Positions 7,350 to 16,968 are shown, counted from the stretch's first letter. The stretch is 52,082 nt of DNA from Candidatus Blautia stercorigallinarum (GCA_019112785.1 DXIQ01000032.1:1-52082), one strand, 5' to 3'. A program made the numbers and translations. Notes: a model not told the origin generated them from the sequence alone.

Positions 7350-8594
7350 ATGGAGATACGTTTCGTAAGACCGGAGGAAGTCCGGCAGCTTCAGCGAAAT
7401 GTGGTCACAGGTTTCCCCTCCAAGACTCCCCAGGAGCTTCTGGAAAATATGGCAGGAGAGCTGGTCTCGCCGCAGGAAGGCAGATACCTGGGATGCTTTG
7501 ATGAGGATAACACCCTGATCGGCTCTCTGCTGATGATGGACTTTCAGCAGAATATAAGGGGAAAGCTGATGAATATGGGCGGTATCGCCTATGTGTCCAC
7601 CGGGTTTCTCCGGAAAAAGGAACATATAGCCAGAAATATGATCCGGGTAGCCATAGGCGTTTTCGCCGGGACAGGAACTTACGTAGGAGGACTTCATCCT
7701 TTTAACCCGGCCTTCTATGGAAAAATGGGATACGGCTACTGTAATGAGAGTATGATGTTTTCCCCAAAACCTCAGTATATCCGTTCCTTCGGCCACAAGG
7801 AACACCTTTCCTATGCCAGGGAAGAGGACCGGGAAGAAATCCTCAAGCTCTACCGGAGACAGGCGGTGAAGATCCATGGAGCCACCATCCACCCCTATAT
7901 GGATTACCATCGGATCTTTGATATGCCTTATGTAGTGGTGTGCAGGAGAGAGGGGCGGATCACCGGATATCTTACCTTTGAGTTTACGCCGGTGGATCAT
8001 TACACAGACATGTACCATGATCTGACTGTCCGGGAAATGGTTTATGAAGATATGGATACCCTGGAGGAATTCCTTACCTTCTTTGCCTCTCAGACAGATC
8101 AGATCGAGAGGGTGCGGATCTATACTCCCGAAGAAAACTTCCAGATGTATTTTACCAATCCGGACAGCGGGGAGAACCGGGCCTATGACGGAGCCATTCA
8201 GGAGATCGGCAGAAAGAACATGGGCCATATGTTCCGGATCCTCAGTGTAGAAAACTATTTCAGACAGCAGGATCACTGTGAAGGAAAAACTGGGAGAGAC
8301 TTTATCCTGGAGCTTCAGGTGAAGGACACCTTCGTAGAAGAAAACAACCGGAGTTTTTTCCTGAAGATCCAGGGCGGCAGGATAAGGCTGCTGGAGAACA
8401 GGGAAGACCATATCCGGGCAGACGTGAGACTGGAGACAGACATCGCGGATCTGTCCAGCCTGGCAATGGGAGCCATTTCCCTGAAAGAATTTCTCTGGAG
8501 CCGGAGGATGAAATGCAGCGACGAAAGCTATGGGCAGGATATACAGAGAGCTATAGGCTGGAGCGAGAAGCCTGAGAACTATACTTATTTTTAG
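7350..8594 (+). CDS. Eis-family N-acetyltransferase
   Basis: A 414-residue GNAT protein of the enhanced-intracellular-survival (Eis) type. Residues 1-150 hold the first GNAT domain, with the acetyl-CoA loop in RKKEHIARNM and the sequence GGLHPFNPAFYGKMGYGYC. A second, degenerate GNAT domain and a sterol-carrier-like C-terminal domain follow, as in Eis. The protein ends in phenylalanine; in Eis enzymes the terminal carboxylate takes part in catalysis. Substrate is unknown (aminoglycosides, polyamines or protein lysines in relatives). It follows eutQ by 36 bases with GGAAAGGAG, so it may be co-transcribed, but there is no obvious link with ethanolamine use. Confidence 0.85.
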   Translation: MEIRFVRPEEVRQLQRNVVTGFPSKTPQELLENMAGELVSPQEGRYLGCFDEDNTLIGSLLMMDFQQNIRGKLMNMGGIAYVSTGFLRKKEHIARNMIRVAIGVFAGTGTYVGGLHPFNPAFYGKMGYGYCNESMMFSPKPQYIRSFGHKEHLSYAREEDREEILKLYRRQAVKIHGATIHPYMDYHRIFDMPYVVVCRREGRITGYLTFEFTPVDHYTDMYHDLTVREMVYEDMDTLEEFLTFFASQTDQIERVRIYTPEENFQMYFTNPDSGENRAYDGAIQEIGRKNMGHMFRILSVENYFRQQDHCEGKTGRDFILELQVKDTFVEENNRSFFLKIQGGRIRLLENREDHIRADVRLETDIADLSSLAMGAISLKEFLWSRRMKCSDESYGQDIQRAIGWSEKPENYTYF

Positions 8595-8646
8595 CAGGAA
8601 GAATGCCTGAAGGGGACATCCAAAGAAGCCATGGATGCAGAGATCC

Positions 8647-8698
8647 TTGTGCCTCCCTTCCGGATGTAGTAAAATGAAACTACATTCGGAAGGGAGGC
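8647..8698 (+). promoter_or_regulatory. Promoter buried in a 19-bp SD-sequestering hairpin
   Basis: The arms 8651-8669 and 8680-8698 pair over 19 positions with one G-T wobble, closing a ten-base loop. The Shine-Dalgarno AAGGGAGG (8690-8697), seven bases before the ATG at 8705, lies wholly in the right arm. A -35 TTGTGC (8647-8652) and a -10 TAAAAT (8670-8675, in the loop) are 17 bases apart. A transcript from this promoter would begin near 8682, carry only the right arm and leave the SD free. Read-through RNA from upstream would carry both arms, hiding the SD; the GC-rich stem followed by TTTTAT could also end transcription. A second copy lies at 17009-17058. Confidence 0.7.
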
Positions 8699-8704
8699 TT
8701 TTAT

Positions 8705-10396
8705 ATGGCGTGGATACCGCTGCCTATTGGCGTAGAAAACTTTGAAGATTTAATGACTCATGGTTATTATTACGTGGATAAAACCCTTTTTATTAAAGAA
8801 CTGCTGGATATGAAGGCAAAAGTTAATCTTTTCACCCGTCCCAGACGTTTCGGCAAGACCCTGAATATGAGTATGCTCCGGTATTTCTTCGAGAAAGGAG
8901 AGAAGGATCCGGGAGAATTGTTCCGGGGGCTGAAGATCATGGAGGCTGGAGAAACATACCTGACACAGATGGGAAGATACCCGGTGATCAGTGTTTCCTT
9001 GAAATCTATGAAACAGTATTCCTATGAACTAGCCTTTGAGATGCTGAAAAAAGCGGTAAGAGAAGAATACGGGAGGCATTGGGAACAGGTGAAAACTACT
9101 GGAAAACTTGCGCTTTCAGATCAGGAGCGCTATATCCGTATCCGGGATCTGCAAGGCACGGAGGCAGATTACGCGGATTCACTGAAATTCCTGTCTGAAT
9201 GTCTGTATACCTGCACCGGCCAAAGATCGGTCATCCTTATTGACGAGTATGATGTTCCTCTGGAAAACGCTTACTTCAGCGGCTTTTATGACCAGATGGT
9301 GGGTCTGATCCGGTCTCTGTTTGAGTCCGCCCTGAAGACCAACGATTATCTGGAGTTCGCTGTAGTGACCGGCTGCCTGCGGATCAGCAAGGAATCCATC
9401 TTTACCGGACTGAATAACCTGAATGTAGTCTCTATTACCAGCGACACCTTTGCGGAACATTTTGGTTTCACCCAGGATGAGGTGGAGAAGATGCTGGAGG
9501 ACTACGGGCTGGAGGAAAATCTGCAGACCGTGCAGAAATGGTACGATGGCTACCGCTTTGGGGAGACGGAGGTTTACAATCCCTGGAGTGTGATCAATTA
9601 TGTATATTCCTGCTATAAGAATAAACAGGCCTTTGCCAAGCCATACTGGTCCAACACCAGCTCTAACAGCATTGTAAGAGATCTGGTGGAGCATGCGGAT
9701 CTCTCTGTGAAGCAGGAGATCGAGGGCCTGATCGAAGGCGGAACCATAGAGAAGCCCATCCATGAAGACATTACCTATGATGATATGCACTCTACCCAAG
9801 ATAATCTGTGGAATTTCCTGTTCTTCACCGGGTATTTAAAGAAGATCTCCCAGAGACAGGAGGGAGAGACCATCTATATGGAAATGGCAATCCCCAACAG
9901 CGAGGTGCGGTATATCTATAAGAACGCCGTGCTCCGCTGGTTTGAAGAAAAGATTGACAAGAAGACAGAAAAGAAAGAACTGGCGCCCCTGTATGAGAGC
10001 CTGTTAAAGGGAAATGCGGAGAAGATGGGGGAGATCCTTTCGGAGAATCTCATGGAAACCATCAGCTTTTATGATTACCAGGAGAGCTATTATCATGGAT
10101 TCCTGGCAGGGCTGCTGCGGCCTATGGGAAATTATATCGTACAGTCTAACCGGGAATCGGGAAAGGGCAGGCCGGACATCCTGGTAAGGTACCCCAGCGT
10201 CCGTGGGAAGGCGGTGATCCTGGAGATCAAGGTGGCGAAGACTTACCAGGAGCTGGAGAAAAAATGCGATGAGGCGCTCCGGCAGATCGAAGAGCAGAAG
10301 TATGAGGAAGGACTCCGTCGGGAAGGGTATAAAGATATCCTGAAATATGGAGTGGCGTTTTATCGGAAAGAATGTATGGTAAGAGTCTGCTTTTAA
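8705..10396 (+). CDS. AAA-ATPase-like / PD-(D/E)XK nuclease-like protein
   Basis: A 563-residue protein of the large AAA-ATPase_like plus PDDEXK_9 family. It begins with the hallmark PIGVENFEDL, YYYVDKTLFIKELL and the P-loop variant TRPRRFGKTLNMSML (residues about 44-58). Walker B is VILIDEYDVPL (about 176-186). The C-terminal domain carries the nuclease signature GRPDILV, then VILEIKVAK (about 490-515), so D, E and K are all present. Members are multicopy in gut Firmicutes and Bacteroidetes; their role is unproven, with suggestions of mobile elements or defence. Expression is probably governed by the hairpin just upstream. A transcription terminator follows at 10465. Confidence 0.85.
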   Translation: MAWIPLPIGVENFEDLMTHGYYYVDKTLFIKELLDMKAKVNLFTRPRRFGKTLNMSMLRYFFEKGEKDPGELFRGLKIMEAGETYLTQMGRYPVISVSLKSMKQYSYELAFEMLKKAVREEYGRHWEQVKTTGKLALSDQERYIRIRDLQGTEADYADSLKFLSECLYTCTGQRSVILIDEYDVPLENAYFSGFYDQMVGLIRSLFESALKTNDYLEFAVVTGCLRISKESIFTGLNNLNVVSITSDTFAEHFGFTQDEVEKMLEDYGLEENLQTVQKWYDGYRFGETEVYNPWSVINYVYSCYKNKQAFAKPYWSNTSSNSIVRDLVEHADLSVKQEIEGLIEGGTIEKPIHEDITYDDMHSTQDNLWNFLFFTGYLKKISQRQEGETIYMEMAIPNSEVRYIYKNAVLRWFEEKIDKKTEKKELAPLYESLLKGNAEKMGEILSENLMETISFYDYQESYYHGFLAGLLRPMGNYIVQSNRESGKGRPDILVRYPSVRGKAVILEIKVAKTYQELEKKCDEALRQIEEQKYEEGLRREGYKDILKYGVAFYRKECMVRVCF

Positions 10397-10464
10397 CAAA
10401 GAGAAGATAAGGATTCCTACATGAATACACAAATAATAGCGGGAAAAAAGCATGCAACTAAGAA

Positions 10465-10530
10465 AGAGACTATCCTGTAAAACCCAGGCTTTTATAAAGC
10501 TCCGGTTCTTTACGGAATAGTCTTTTTTGG
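10465..10530 (+). terminator. Terminator after the AAA/PD-(D/E)XK gene
   Basis: An outer stem pairs GAGACTATCCTGTAAA (10466-10481) with the segment TTTACGGAATAGTCTT (10509-10525) with a few mismatches. An inner stem-loop around 10487-10503 is built on AGGCTTT/AAAGCTCC. A T6 run follows at the 3' side. It separates the gene ending at 10396 from the phosphorothioation cluster. Confidence 0.6.
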
Positions 10531-10647
10531 CCCGCTTTATTTTGGAATGCAACATTCCTTTTACCCTTTATATTTCTCAAATTCATGTGGTAAGAACTAT
10601 GGATACTGCCGGATACCTTATTGATTAAAACAAATGTTCGAAAACCC

Positions 10648-10676
10648 TTGCGGCGCAAATCACTATCCTGTATACT
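10648..10676 (+). promoter_or_regulatory. Predicted sigma-70-type promoter of the dnd cluster
   Basis: TTGCGG (10648-10653) and TATACT (10671-10676) are separated by exactly 17 bases and lie about 70 bases before the first gene of the cluster. The -10 box is a near-consensus match, the -35 box matches at its first three positions. Prediction from sequence only. Confidence 0.5.
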
Positions 10677-10744
10677 CAACATTATAAACAACAGAACGCA
10701 GCGGCAGAATATTTACAGGAACAAAAGAGAAAGGAAATAGGAAT

Positions 10745-11770
10745 ATGAGGGTACGCGGGGCTTATATGTCTGTTGAAGAGTTTTTCTCAGACTTTATCGG
10801 ACTGTTAGAGAATGAATGCCACTCCAGATTTTATAAAGAGTATGTTCAGACCCGCGACTCTACGAACCGGGCTGTTTTTAAAATGCTTTTTAAATCTGTA
10901 GGTAAATCGGATATGAACATTGTTTATATGGCCTTTATGAAATTCTGGTGGCTGCGCAAATCAGAGGATCAGGCCCTGACAGTGGAAGATATCATAGAGC
11001 TATTTGCCTTTTATGTGATCTGCAATCTGAGCGGACTGAAGAAAGAAAAGACAATTCTGACACAGAGTTTTATTTCTGCGCGGAATATGAAAGACCTTTA
11101 CGAAGTACTTCACGGAATAGAAATCCAGATGTTCAAAACAGCCCAGAAACGACTGACAGTTTTGAAATCGGACCAGGATAAGGCGGAGTATCTTTCTTTC
11201 AATATTCAGATGTTTTATAACGAATTTGTTTTTGATAAAAGAGGCGGACGCTGGAAATTGTCTGTTTCCAACCAGGACTTTTTGGATAAATATGATTCTA
11301 ACAGGAAGAAATTTGTCAAAGATCACTTTCTGATCCAGAATGGAAAGAAGATCCGGCTGCTGGACGGCAGTACATTTAAGATAGACAGGGGTATGGCCCA
11401 GCGGCGCCGGGGTGTATTTAATTTTATTTATCACTATGATAACTTTGAAAATAAAGATTTTGTGGGAAGACTGAAAGAGATCAGACATTCCGGCGGCCAG
11501 AACAGAGCATATGGAAAGTATGAAAACGCGTACTTTGATTTCATAGAGAAACAGATGGAAAACTATTTTGAAATTAATACGCACATGCCGGAAGAAGATA
11601 AATGGAAGGAAATTGAGAAAAGATATCTGGAAGGACTTCCGGAAGTTTTCCCGAAACTGGTTTTTTATATTTTAGAAGAAAATATTTCCGCCTGGAATCT
11701 TACTATCTGCAGAGAAATCCAGAACAGATTTCCGGAAGAACTGCTGCAAAAATATGAGCCGGATCTCTGA
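10745..11770 (+). CDS. Unrecognised protein heading the dnd cluster
   Basis: A 341-residue soluble protein I cannot assign. It is rich in aromatic and charged residues, mostly predicted helical, with no signal peptide or membrane segment. Features that may help a search are the N-terminal EEFFSDFIGLLENECHSRF, the aromatic KFWWLRKSEDQAL, and KIRLLDGSTFKIDRGMAQRR near residue 205. It stands where dndB often sits, but the DGQHR motif of DndB is not present. It lies about 110 bases before dndC, without a clear terminator between, so it is likely transcribed with the cluster. An in-frame ATG at 10769 is an alternative start; 10745 is chosen for AAAGGAAA just upstream. Possible roles are regulator, accessory modification factor or restriction partner; none is shown. 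Confidence 0.6.
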   Translation: MRVRGAYMSVEEFFSDFIGLLENECHSRFYKEYVQTRDSTNRAVFKMLFKSVGKSDMNIVYMAFMKFWWLRKSEDQALTVEDIIELFAFYVICNLSGLKKEKTILTQSFISARNMKDLYEVLHGIEIQMFKTAQKRLTVLKSDQDKAEYLSFNIQMFYNEFVFDKRGGRWKLSVSNQDFLDKYDSNRKKFVKDHFLIQNGKKIRLLDGSTFKIDRGMAQRRRGVFNFIYHYDNFENKDFVGRLKEIRHSGGQNRAYGKYENAYFDFIEKQMENYFEINTHMPEEDKWKEIEKRYLEGLPEVFPKLVFYILEENISAWNLTICREIQNRFPEELLQKYEPDL

Positions 11771-11876
11771 TCTGCCGCCGGATCAGTAACTGCTGGAAGA
11801 AAACCCGAAAATATGTTATGATAATCTAATATGCGTAATGAATACCCTATTTAAATAGAAAGTGCTGAGGACAGAA

Positions 11877-13268
11877 ATGGAAAAAAACAGCTATTTTAAT
11901 GAAAATACATTAGAGGATCTGCTTGAAGAGATGAAACAGGTATATATTTCTGACAGGCGTCCCTGGATCATCGGGTACAGCGGGGGAAAAGACTCCACTA
12001 CAGTAGTAGAACTGGTCTATAAGATGCTTCAGTCACTGACGCCTTTTGATCCCAGAAAAACGGTTTATATCGTATCTTCGGATACTATGGTGGAAAATCC
12101 TCTGATCAAAACATATCTTAGCAAAATGAATAACATGATCGGAGAGGCGGCCGGGAAGGAAGGCCTTCCCCTGGAGACCCGCATCGTAAAACCTCTGCCC
12201 AATAATACCTTTTGGGCCAATGTCATCGGGAGAGGATTTCCAACCCCGAATCTCACGGGAAAATTCCGGTGGTGCACAGACCGCCTGAAGATCCGGCCCA
12301 GCAGTGAATTTATTAAAGGGATCATTTCATCCCAGAAGACAGAAGTGGTGGTCCTGTTAGGGGTGAGAAAGGCGGAAAGTATTGTCCGGAAACGGAGGAT
12401 CGAGGGCAGGGAACTGGCCAACCGCCTTTTAAACCGCCATGAAGTGATCAAAGAAGCTTATGTCTATAATCCCATTGTAGAACTGACCACAGAGGATGTC
12501 TGGGATATTCTTATGAAATACGACGGAGGCAGGACGCCCTGGGGTACAGACAACAATGAACTGATCCAGCTCTATTCCGGGGCAGACGGAGGAGAATGTC
12601 CTTTTGCCTGGACCAATAATAAAGGGGAGCAGACTCAGAGCTGCGGCCAGTCACGGTTTGGCTGCTGGGTGTGTACTGTAGTAAAAGAGGACAAATCTTT
12701 AAACGGTTTCATAAAGACAGGACACAGAGAACTGATCCCTCTGGCAGAATTCAGGAAGTGGCTCATCAGCATCCGAAACATGGAACAGTACAGAGAAAAG
12801 AAGCGCCGGGACGGAACGGTATATCATCTGAAGTCCGGCGAGATCGGATATGGTCCCTTTACCTGGGAAGCCAGACAGATGATCCTGGAGCGTTTATTAA
12901 GACTGCAGAAGCAGATCGGCTACGAGCTGATCACAGAAGAAGAGCTGAGAGCCATTGACGAGATCTGGGATCAGGAGCTGGATCTGTCCAGACGGACTCT
13001 GGTAGAACTTTATTACCGGGTGACAGGAGAAAAATTGCCCTGGCATGACTACAAAAAACCATTGATCGATGAAGAATCTCAGAAAATACTGGAAGACCTT
13101 TCCGGGGAGGAAGAAGTGCCCTATGAACTGGTGCGGGATCTGATCCTTACCGCAGATAACACCAGGAATGAGTCTGACACAAAAACCAGAAGAGAAGCCC
13201 TGGAAAAGGTACTTAGCCGGCAGTGGCTCCACTATGATGTCTTGAAGGAGATTTCAGATGAAGATTGA
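11877..13268 (+). CDS. dndC: DndC, DNA phosphorothioation PP-loop sulfurtransferase
   Basis: A 463-residue member of the PAPS-reductase/PP-loop ATPase family. The pyrophosphate loop GYSGGKDSTTVVEL is at residues about 33-46. A cysteine set (GECPFAW near 240, CGQSRFGCWVC near 256-266) corresponds to the Fe-S cluster ligands of DndC. In the Dnd pathway DndC activates the DNA backbone or relays sulfur from DndA so that a non-bridging oxygen becomes sulfur. The ATG at 11877 is preferred over the GTG at 11862 because GAGGA lies seven bases before it. It overlaps dndD by 11 bases. Confidence 0.93.
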   Translation: MEKNSYFNENTLEDLLEEMKQVYISDRRPWIIGYSGGKDSTTVVELVYKMLQSLTPFDPRKTVYIVSSDTMVENPLIKTYLSKMNNMIGEAAGKEGLPLETRIVKPLPNNTFWANVIGRGFPTPNLTGKFRWCTDRLKIRPSSEFIKGIISSQKTEVVVLLGVRKAESIVRKRRIEGRELANRLLNRHEVIKEAYVYNPIVELTTEDVWDILMKYDGGRTPWGTDNNELIQLYSGADGGECPFAWTNNKGEQTQSCGQSRFGCWVCTVVKEDKSLNGFIKTGHRELIPLAEFRKWLISIRNMEQYREKKRRDGTVYHLKSGEIGYGPFTWEARQMILERLLRLQKQIGYELITEEELRAIDEIWDQELDLSRRTLVELYYRVTGEKLPWHDYKKPLIDEESQKILEDLSGEEEVPYELVRDLILTADNTRNESDTKTRREALEKVLSRQWLHYDVLKEISDED

Positions 13269-15401
13269 AAGGCTGATCCTACATAATTTTAGCTCCTTTG
13301 AAGGAAACACAGAATTTGACTTCAGAGTGAACGAAGAAAAAAATATCATATTAATAGGCGGAAAAAACGGCGCCGGCAAAACCTCTTTGTTTACAGCGGT
13401 AAAGCTGGGGCTCTACGGTCCCGGTGCCTTTGGCTACAGCGGACCAAATCCACGGTATGTCCAGAAAGTAAAGGAACTGATCAACTACAAAGCCTTTCAG
13501 AAGCAGGAGGTGGAAGCGGGGGTATCGATCTCTCTGAAACTGACAAGGGACCGCCGGGAAGAGACCTACAGGCTGGACAGGACATGGGATTACAGCAGCA
13601 AGCGGCTGGAAGAACACTTTACTGTATACAGAGACGGCGCGCCTCTTGACCGGAAAGAACAGGAATATTTCGAAAATTACTTCTTTACAGTGGTCCCTCC
13701 CGGGATTTTTGATCTGTTTCTTTTTGACGGGGAAGAGATCGGAAATATCTTTTCAGAGAGCAGCTACAACACCTATGTGAAAAACGCCATATTTACCATG
13801 TGCAATCTGGATATCTTCGAGAATATCCGGAAATTCTCCAGGAAATATGTGGCAAAAGATAAAGGAATCTCCGGCCAGGAGGAAAAAACTATGAAGAAGT
13901 TCTTCGGCAGATAGAAGAAGAAGAAGAGAAAAACACCCGGCTGGAGGCTGAGAAAAAAGAGACAGAAGAAGCAGTGGAACTGCTGCAGGAAGAAAAAGAA
14001 GAGCTGAAAGCCCGGTTTTTCCGGGAAGGGGGAATAGAACAGGCCAGAAGAGAACAGCTTCTGAAGGAACAGGCGGAGGCAGAAAAGATCAAGACCGAAA
14101 CCAACGGAAAGATCAAATCTTTTGTGGAAGGGGATATGCCTTTTTACCTGGTAAAAGAGTTTACAGAGAAGATTGAAGACCAGATCCTTTACGAGGAGGA
14201 GCACGCACTCTTCGCCCGGGGGGCGCAGCGCCTGAAAAAAGAAAATCTGGAAGCGCTGCTTAAATCCCACAATATTACAGATCCCGGCCTGGCAGAACAG
14301 CTGGCCCGGGAGATCCGGGACCTGGTGGCCCCGGATACAGGGGAGGGAGAGCTCCTGCTGGATCTCTCCGGCGAACAGAGAAGAAAGGTGGAACAGCTTG
14401 CCTCCCGGATCGCCGGTTTTCAGGAAGAAGAAATCCTTAAATGTATAGATGCCCATCAGCAGGCTTCAGAGAAAACCTCCCAGATCAACAAGATCCTGCG
14501 CAGCGCCATGGGAGAGGAAGAAAGAGAAGCCTTTGAGAGGAAAGAAAGAGAATTAGATGAAAAAATCTCTCAGGCAGAACAGAAACTATCAGAACTGAAG
14601 ATCCGGCGGGAGATCGGCACAGAGCGCCTGGGTGAACTGGATAAGGAGAGAGAAAAATATTTCTCCGCCATCCTTTTGAAGGCCCAGAGCCAAAACGCCT
14701 ATGAGCTGAGCAGAAAAGTAGAGCGGACCATGGCTCGCTTCCTGGATCTGAAGACCCGGGAACTTGCGGAAAAACTGGAAACCCGGACGGTTGAAAATCT
14801 CCGGAGCATCCTGCGCAAGAACAACCTGATCACCCATATGGAAATCGATGAAAAATGGCAGTTCCAGCTGTATCAGAACCAGACCTACACAGAGAATGAA
14901 CTTACAACCCTGCTGAAAAACCTGGGAACAGAAGAATTTAAGAAGCAGATCGGAAATAAAGGGATCCAGATGCTCTACGAGAAATATCATGCGGACAGTC
15001 TGAACGATATCCGAAAATATCTGACGGAAAACTGGAACGGGGAAGAGATTGAACTATATAAGAAGATAGACATGGGAAGACTGTCCAAAGGAGAACGGCA
15101 GATCTTTATCCTGTCCTTATACTGGGCCATCATTAAGATCTCAGGACAGCAGATCCCCTTCATTATTGATACGCCCTATGCAAGGATCGACGCCAGACAC
15201 AGGAAACAGATATCAGAGAAGTTTTTCCCCAATATCAGCGGGCAGGTGATCATACTGTCAACGGATGAGGAGATAAACCGGGAATACTACAAAATCCTGA
15301 AACCCTTTATTGCCAATGAATATCTGCTGGTCAATGACCAGAGTGAAAATAAGACAACAGTGGAACATCAGTATTTTTACCAGATAGAGGAAGAAGTATG
15401 A
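13258..15401 (+). CDS. dndD: DndD, SMC/Rad50-like ATPase (one-base frameshift near 13885)
   Basis: Two adjoining reading frames together give one DndD of about 714 residues. The first (13258-13914) has the N-terminal ATPase lobe with Walker A GGKNGAGKTS (residues 34-43). The second frame, readable from 13863 to 15401, holds a long Glu/Lys-rich coiled coil, the ABC signature LSKGERQIFILSL and Walker B PFIIDTPYARIDARHR. The frames join at an A6 run (13883-13888): one more A, or a -1 slip, gives an unbroken protein. As read, the first product ends at 13914 and lacks the signature and Walker B, so it would be inactive. DndD is thought to supply ATPase activity for the nicking or modifying complex. 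It overlaps dndC by 11 and dndE by four bases. Confidence 0.88.
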
Positions 15402-15778
15402 TTTTCAGATTAAAAACATCAAAGAAAACCGCGGAAATCTTTGAAGAATTAGAAAAAAGAACAGGGTTTAAGCCTTATACCCTGGTAAAGCATGCCATTG
15501 CCTGGTCTGTAAAAGAAAATACTTCTGTAAAAGACCTGGAAACAGACGCGGAGGGACTTGACCTGAACAGACAGACCATCACAGGAGACTATGACGAATA
15601 CTTTAAAGTCCTGATCGAACTGGTGGAAGGCCGTCACCTGACAGATGAAGAATACTTCCCCAGATATGTAAAAGGCCATATAGACAGAGGGAGCAAACTG
15701 CTTCTGGATATGTACAATCACGCGGGATCTGTAGATAAGTATATACAGCAGAGTATGGGAGTTGGTGATACCTTATGA
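15398..15778 (+). CDS. dndE: DndE, DNA-binding phosphorothioation protein
   Basis: A 126-residue protein matching DndE in size and in its opening FRLKTSKKTAEIFEELEKRT, with TGFKPYTLVKHAIAWSV and a C-terminal YVKGHIDRGSKLL. DndE is a small, helical, tetramer-forming protein that binds nicked DNA in the modification complex. Its ATG overlaps the dndD stop (ATGA), and its own stop overlaps the dndA start in the same way, showing tight translational coupling. Confidence 0.85.
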   Translation: MIFRLKTSKKTAEIFEELEKRTGFKPYTLVKHAIAWSVKENTSVKDLETDAEGLDLNRQTITGDYDEYFKVLIELVEGRHLTDEEYFPRYVKGHIDRGSKLLLDMYNHAGSVDKYIQQSMGVGDTL

Positions 15779-16968
15779 TCTATTTTGACAACAGCGCGAC
15801 CTCGCCGGTGGACCCTGAGGTCCTTGAGGCAATGCTGCCTTACCTGAAAGAAGAGTATGGAAATCCTTCCGGCAAATATTATTCACAGGCAGTCCATGCC
15901 CGGCAGGCAGTAGAAGATGCCAGAGAAAAGGTAGCTGCCCTTCTGGGAAAACATCCGGAAGAGATTGTTTTTACAGCAGGAGCTACGGAAAGCACAAACT
16001 TTATCATCAAGGGATTTCTGGACTACCAGAGATATTACGGCAATGGAAAGACCCGGGTAGTTACCTCCAAAGCAGAACATAAAGCTACACTTAACGTGTG
16101 CAGGTTCCTGAACGGAGAGATCTACTCCAATCAGGATGCCACCATGTCCTTTTTCGGGAAAAATCCCAGGGTGGACAGAGGCTATCAGGCCGTCTTTGTA
16201 GATGTGCACGAAGACGGAAGCCTGGATCTGGAAGAATTCCAGAAGGCGGTAGACGACAGCACAGCCCTGGCATCTGTGATATTTGTAAATAACGAAAGCG
16301 GAGCCATCAACCATATACAGGAAATTTCCAGGATCTGCCAGGAAAAGGGAGCTGCCCTTCATCTGGATATTACCCAGGCCCTGGGGAAACTTCCTGTACA
16401 CAAGATGGATCTGGACTGTGATTTCATGTCCCTGTCCGCCCACAAGATCTACGGGCCAAAAGGGGTGGGGGCAGCCTATCTGAGAGAAGACGACTACGGG
16501 ATTCCGCCTATTTCAGCCCTTCTCCACGGAGGAGAACAGGAAAACGGCCTTCGGGCAGGAACCCTGTGTGTCCACAATATAGTAGGATTTGGAAAAGCTG
16601 CCCAGATCGCCCTGCGGGATTTTGAAGAAAACAGCCGCCGGATACAGGAAGCGGATGAATATTTCGTGTGCAGGATCCGGGAAATCCCGGAAATCTCCCT
16701 GACCAATCCAAGCCCCCGCCGGTGTCCCGGCATCATCAGCCTGAGAGTTGATAAAAAAGATTTTCACAATGAGCGGTTTATCAAATCTGTCAGCCAGGAA
16801 ATCGCCATATCCACAGGATCCGCCTGCTCCGCAGGGGAACCCTCCCATGTGATCCAGGCGATGGGACTGGGAGAGTATGTAAATAAGATCCTGCGGATAT
16901 CCATTGGAAAGAATACTACAAAGGAAAATATAGATGAACTGGTCAGGATCCTGAAAGAGAATATTTAG
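15775..16968 (+). CDS. dndA: Cysteine desulfurase (DndA/IscS-like)
   Basis: A 397-residue fold-type I PLP enzyme. It starts IYFDNSATSPVDPEVL, has the PLP lysine in SLSAHKIYGPKGVG (near residue 223) and the catalytic cysteine in STGSACSAGEPSH (near residue 347). It takes sulfur from cysteine as a persulfide and passes it to the DndC cluster. Its place as last gene of the operon, with a four-base overlap, supports DndA rather than a housekeeping IscS. No dndFGH restriction genes follow. Confidence 0.92.
   Translation: MIYFDNSATSPVDPEVLEAMLPYLKEEYGNPSGKYYSQAVHARQAVEDAREKVAALLGKHPEEIVFTAGATESTNFIIKGFLDYQRYYGNGKTRVVTSKAEHKATLNVCRFLNGEIYSNQDATMSFFGKNPRVDRGYQAVFVDVHEDGSLDLEEFQKAVDDSTALASVIFVNNESGAINHIQEISRICQEKGAALHLDITQALGKLPVHKMDLDCDFMSLSAHKIYGPKGVGAAYLREDDYGIPPISALLHGGEQENGLRAGTLCVHNIVGFGKAAQIALRDFEENSRRIQEADEYFVCRIREIPEISLTNPSPRRCPGIISLRVDKKDFHNERFIKSVSQEIAISTGSACSAGEPSHVIQAMGLGEYVNKILRISIGKNTTKENIDELVRILKENI

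Noticed and set aside
6897..8411. A 504-codon reading frame on the minus strand
   Set aside because: It lies opposite eutQ and the Eis-like gene, both with clear family motifs and SD sites; the antisense translation shows no family features and arises from codon bias.
10745..11770. Identification as DndB
   Set aside because: No DGQHR-type motif and no recognisable DndB pattern; position alone is not enough.
13974..15401. A separate gene starting at ATG 13974
   Set aside because: The frame is open well upstream of that ATG with coding-like content, and the product lacks Walker A; it is the second part of dndD.
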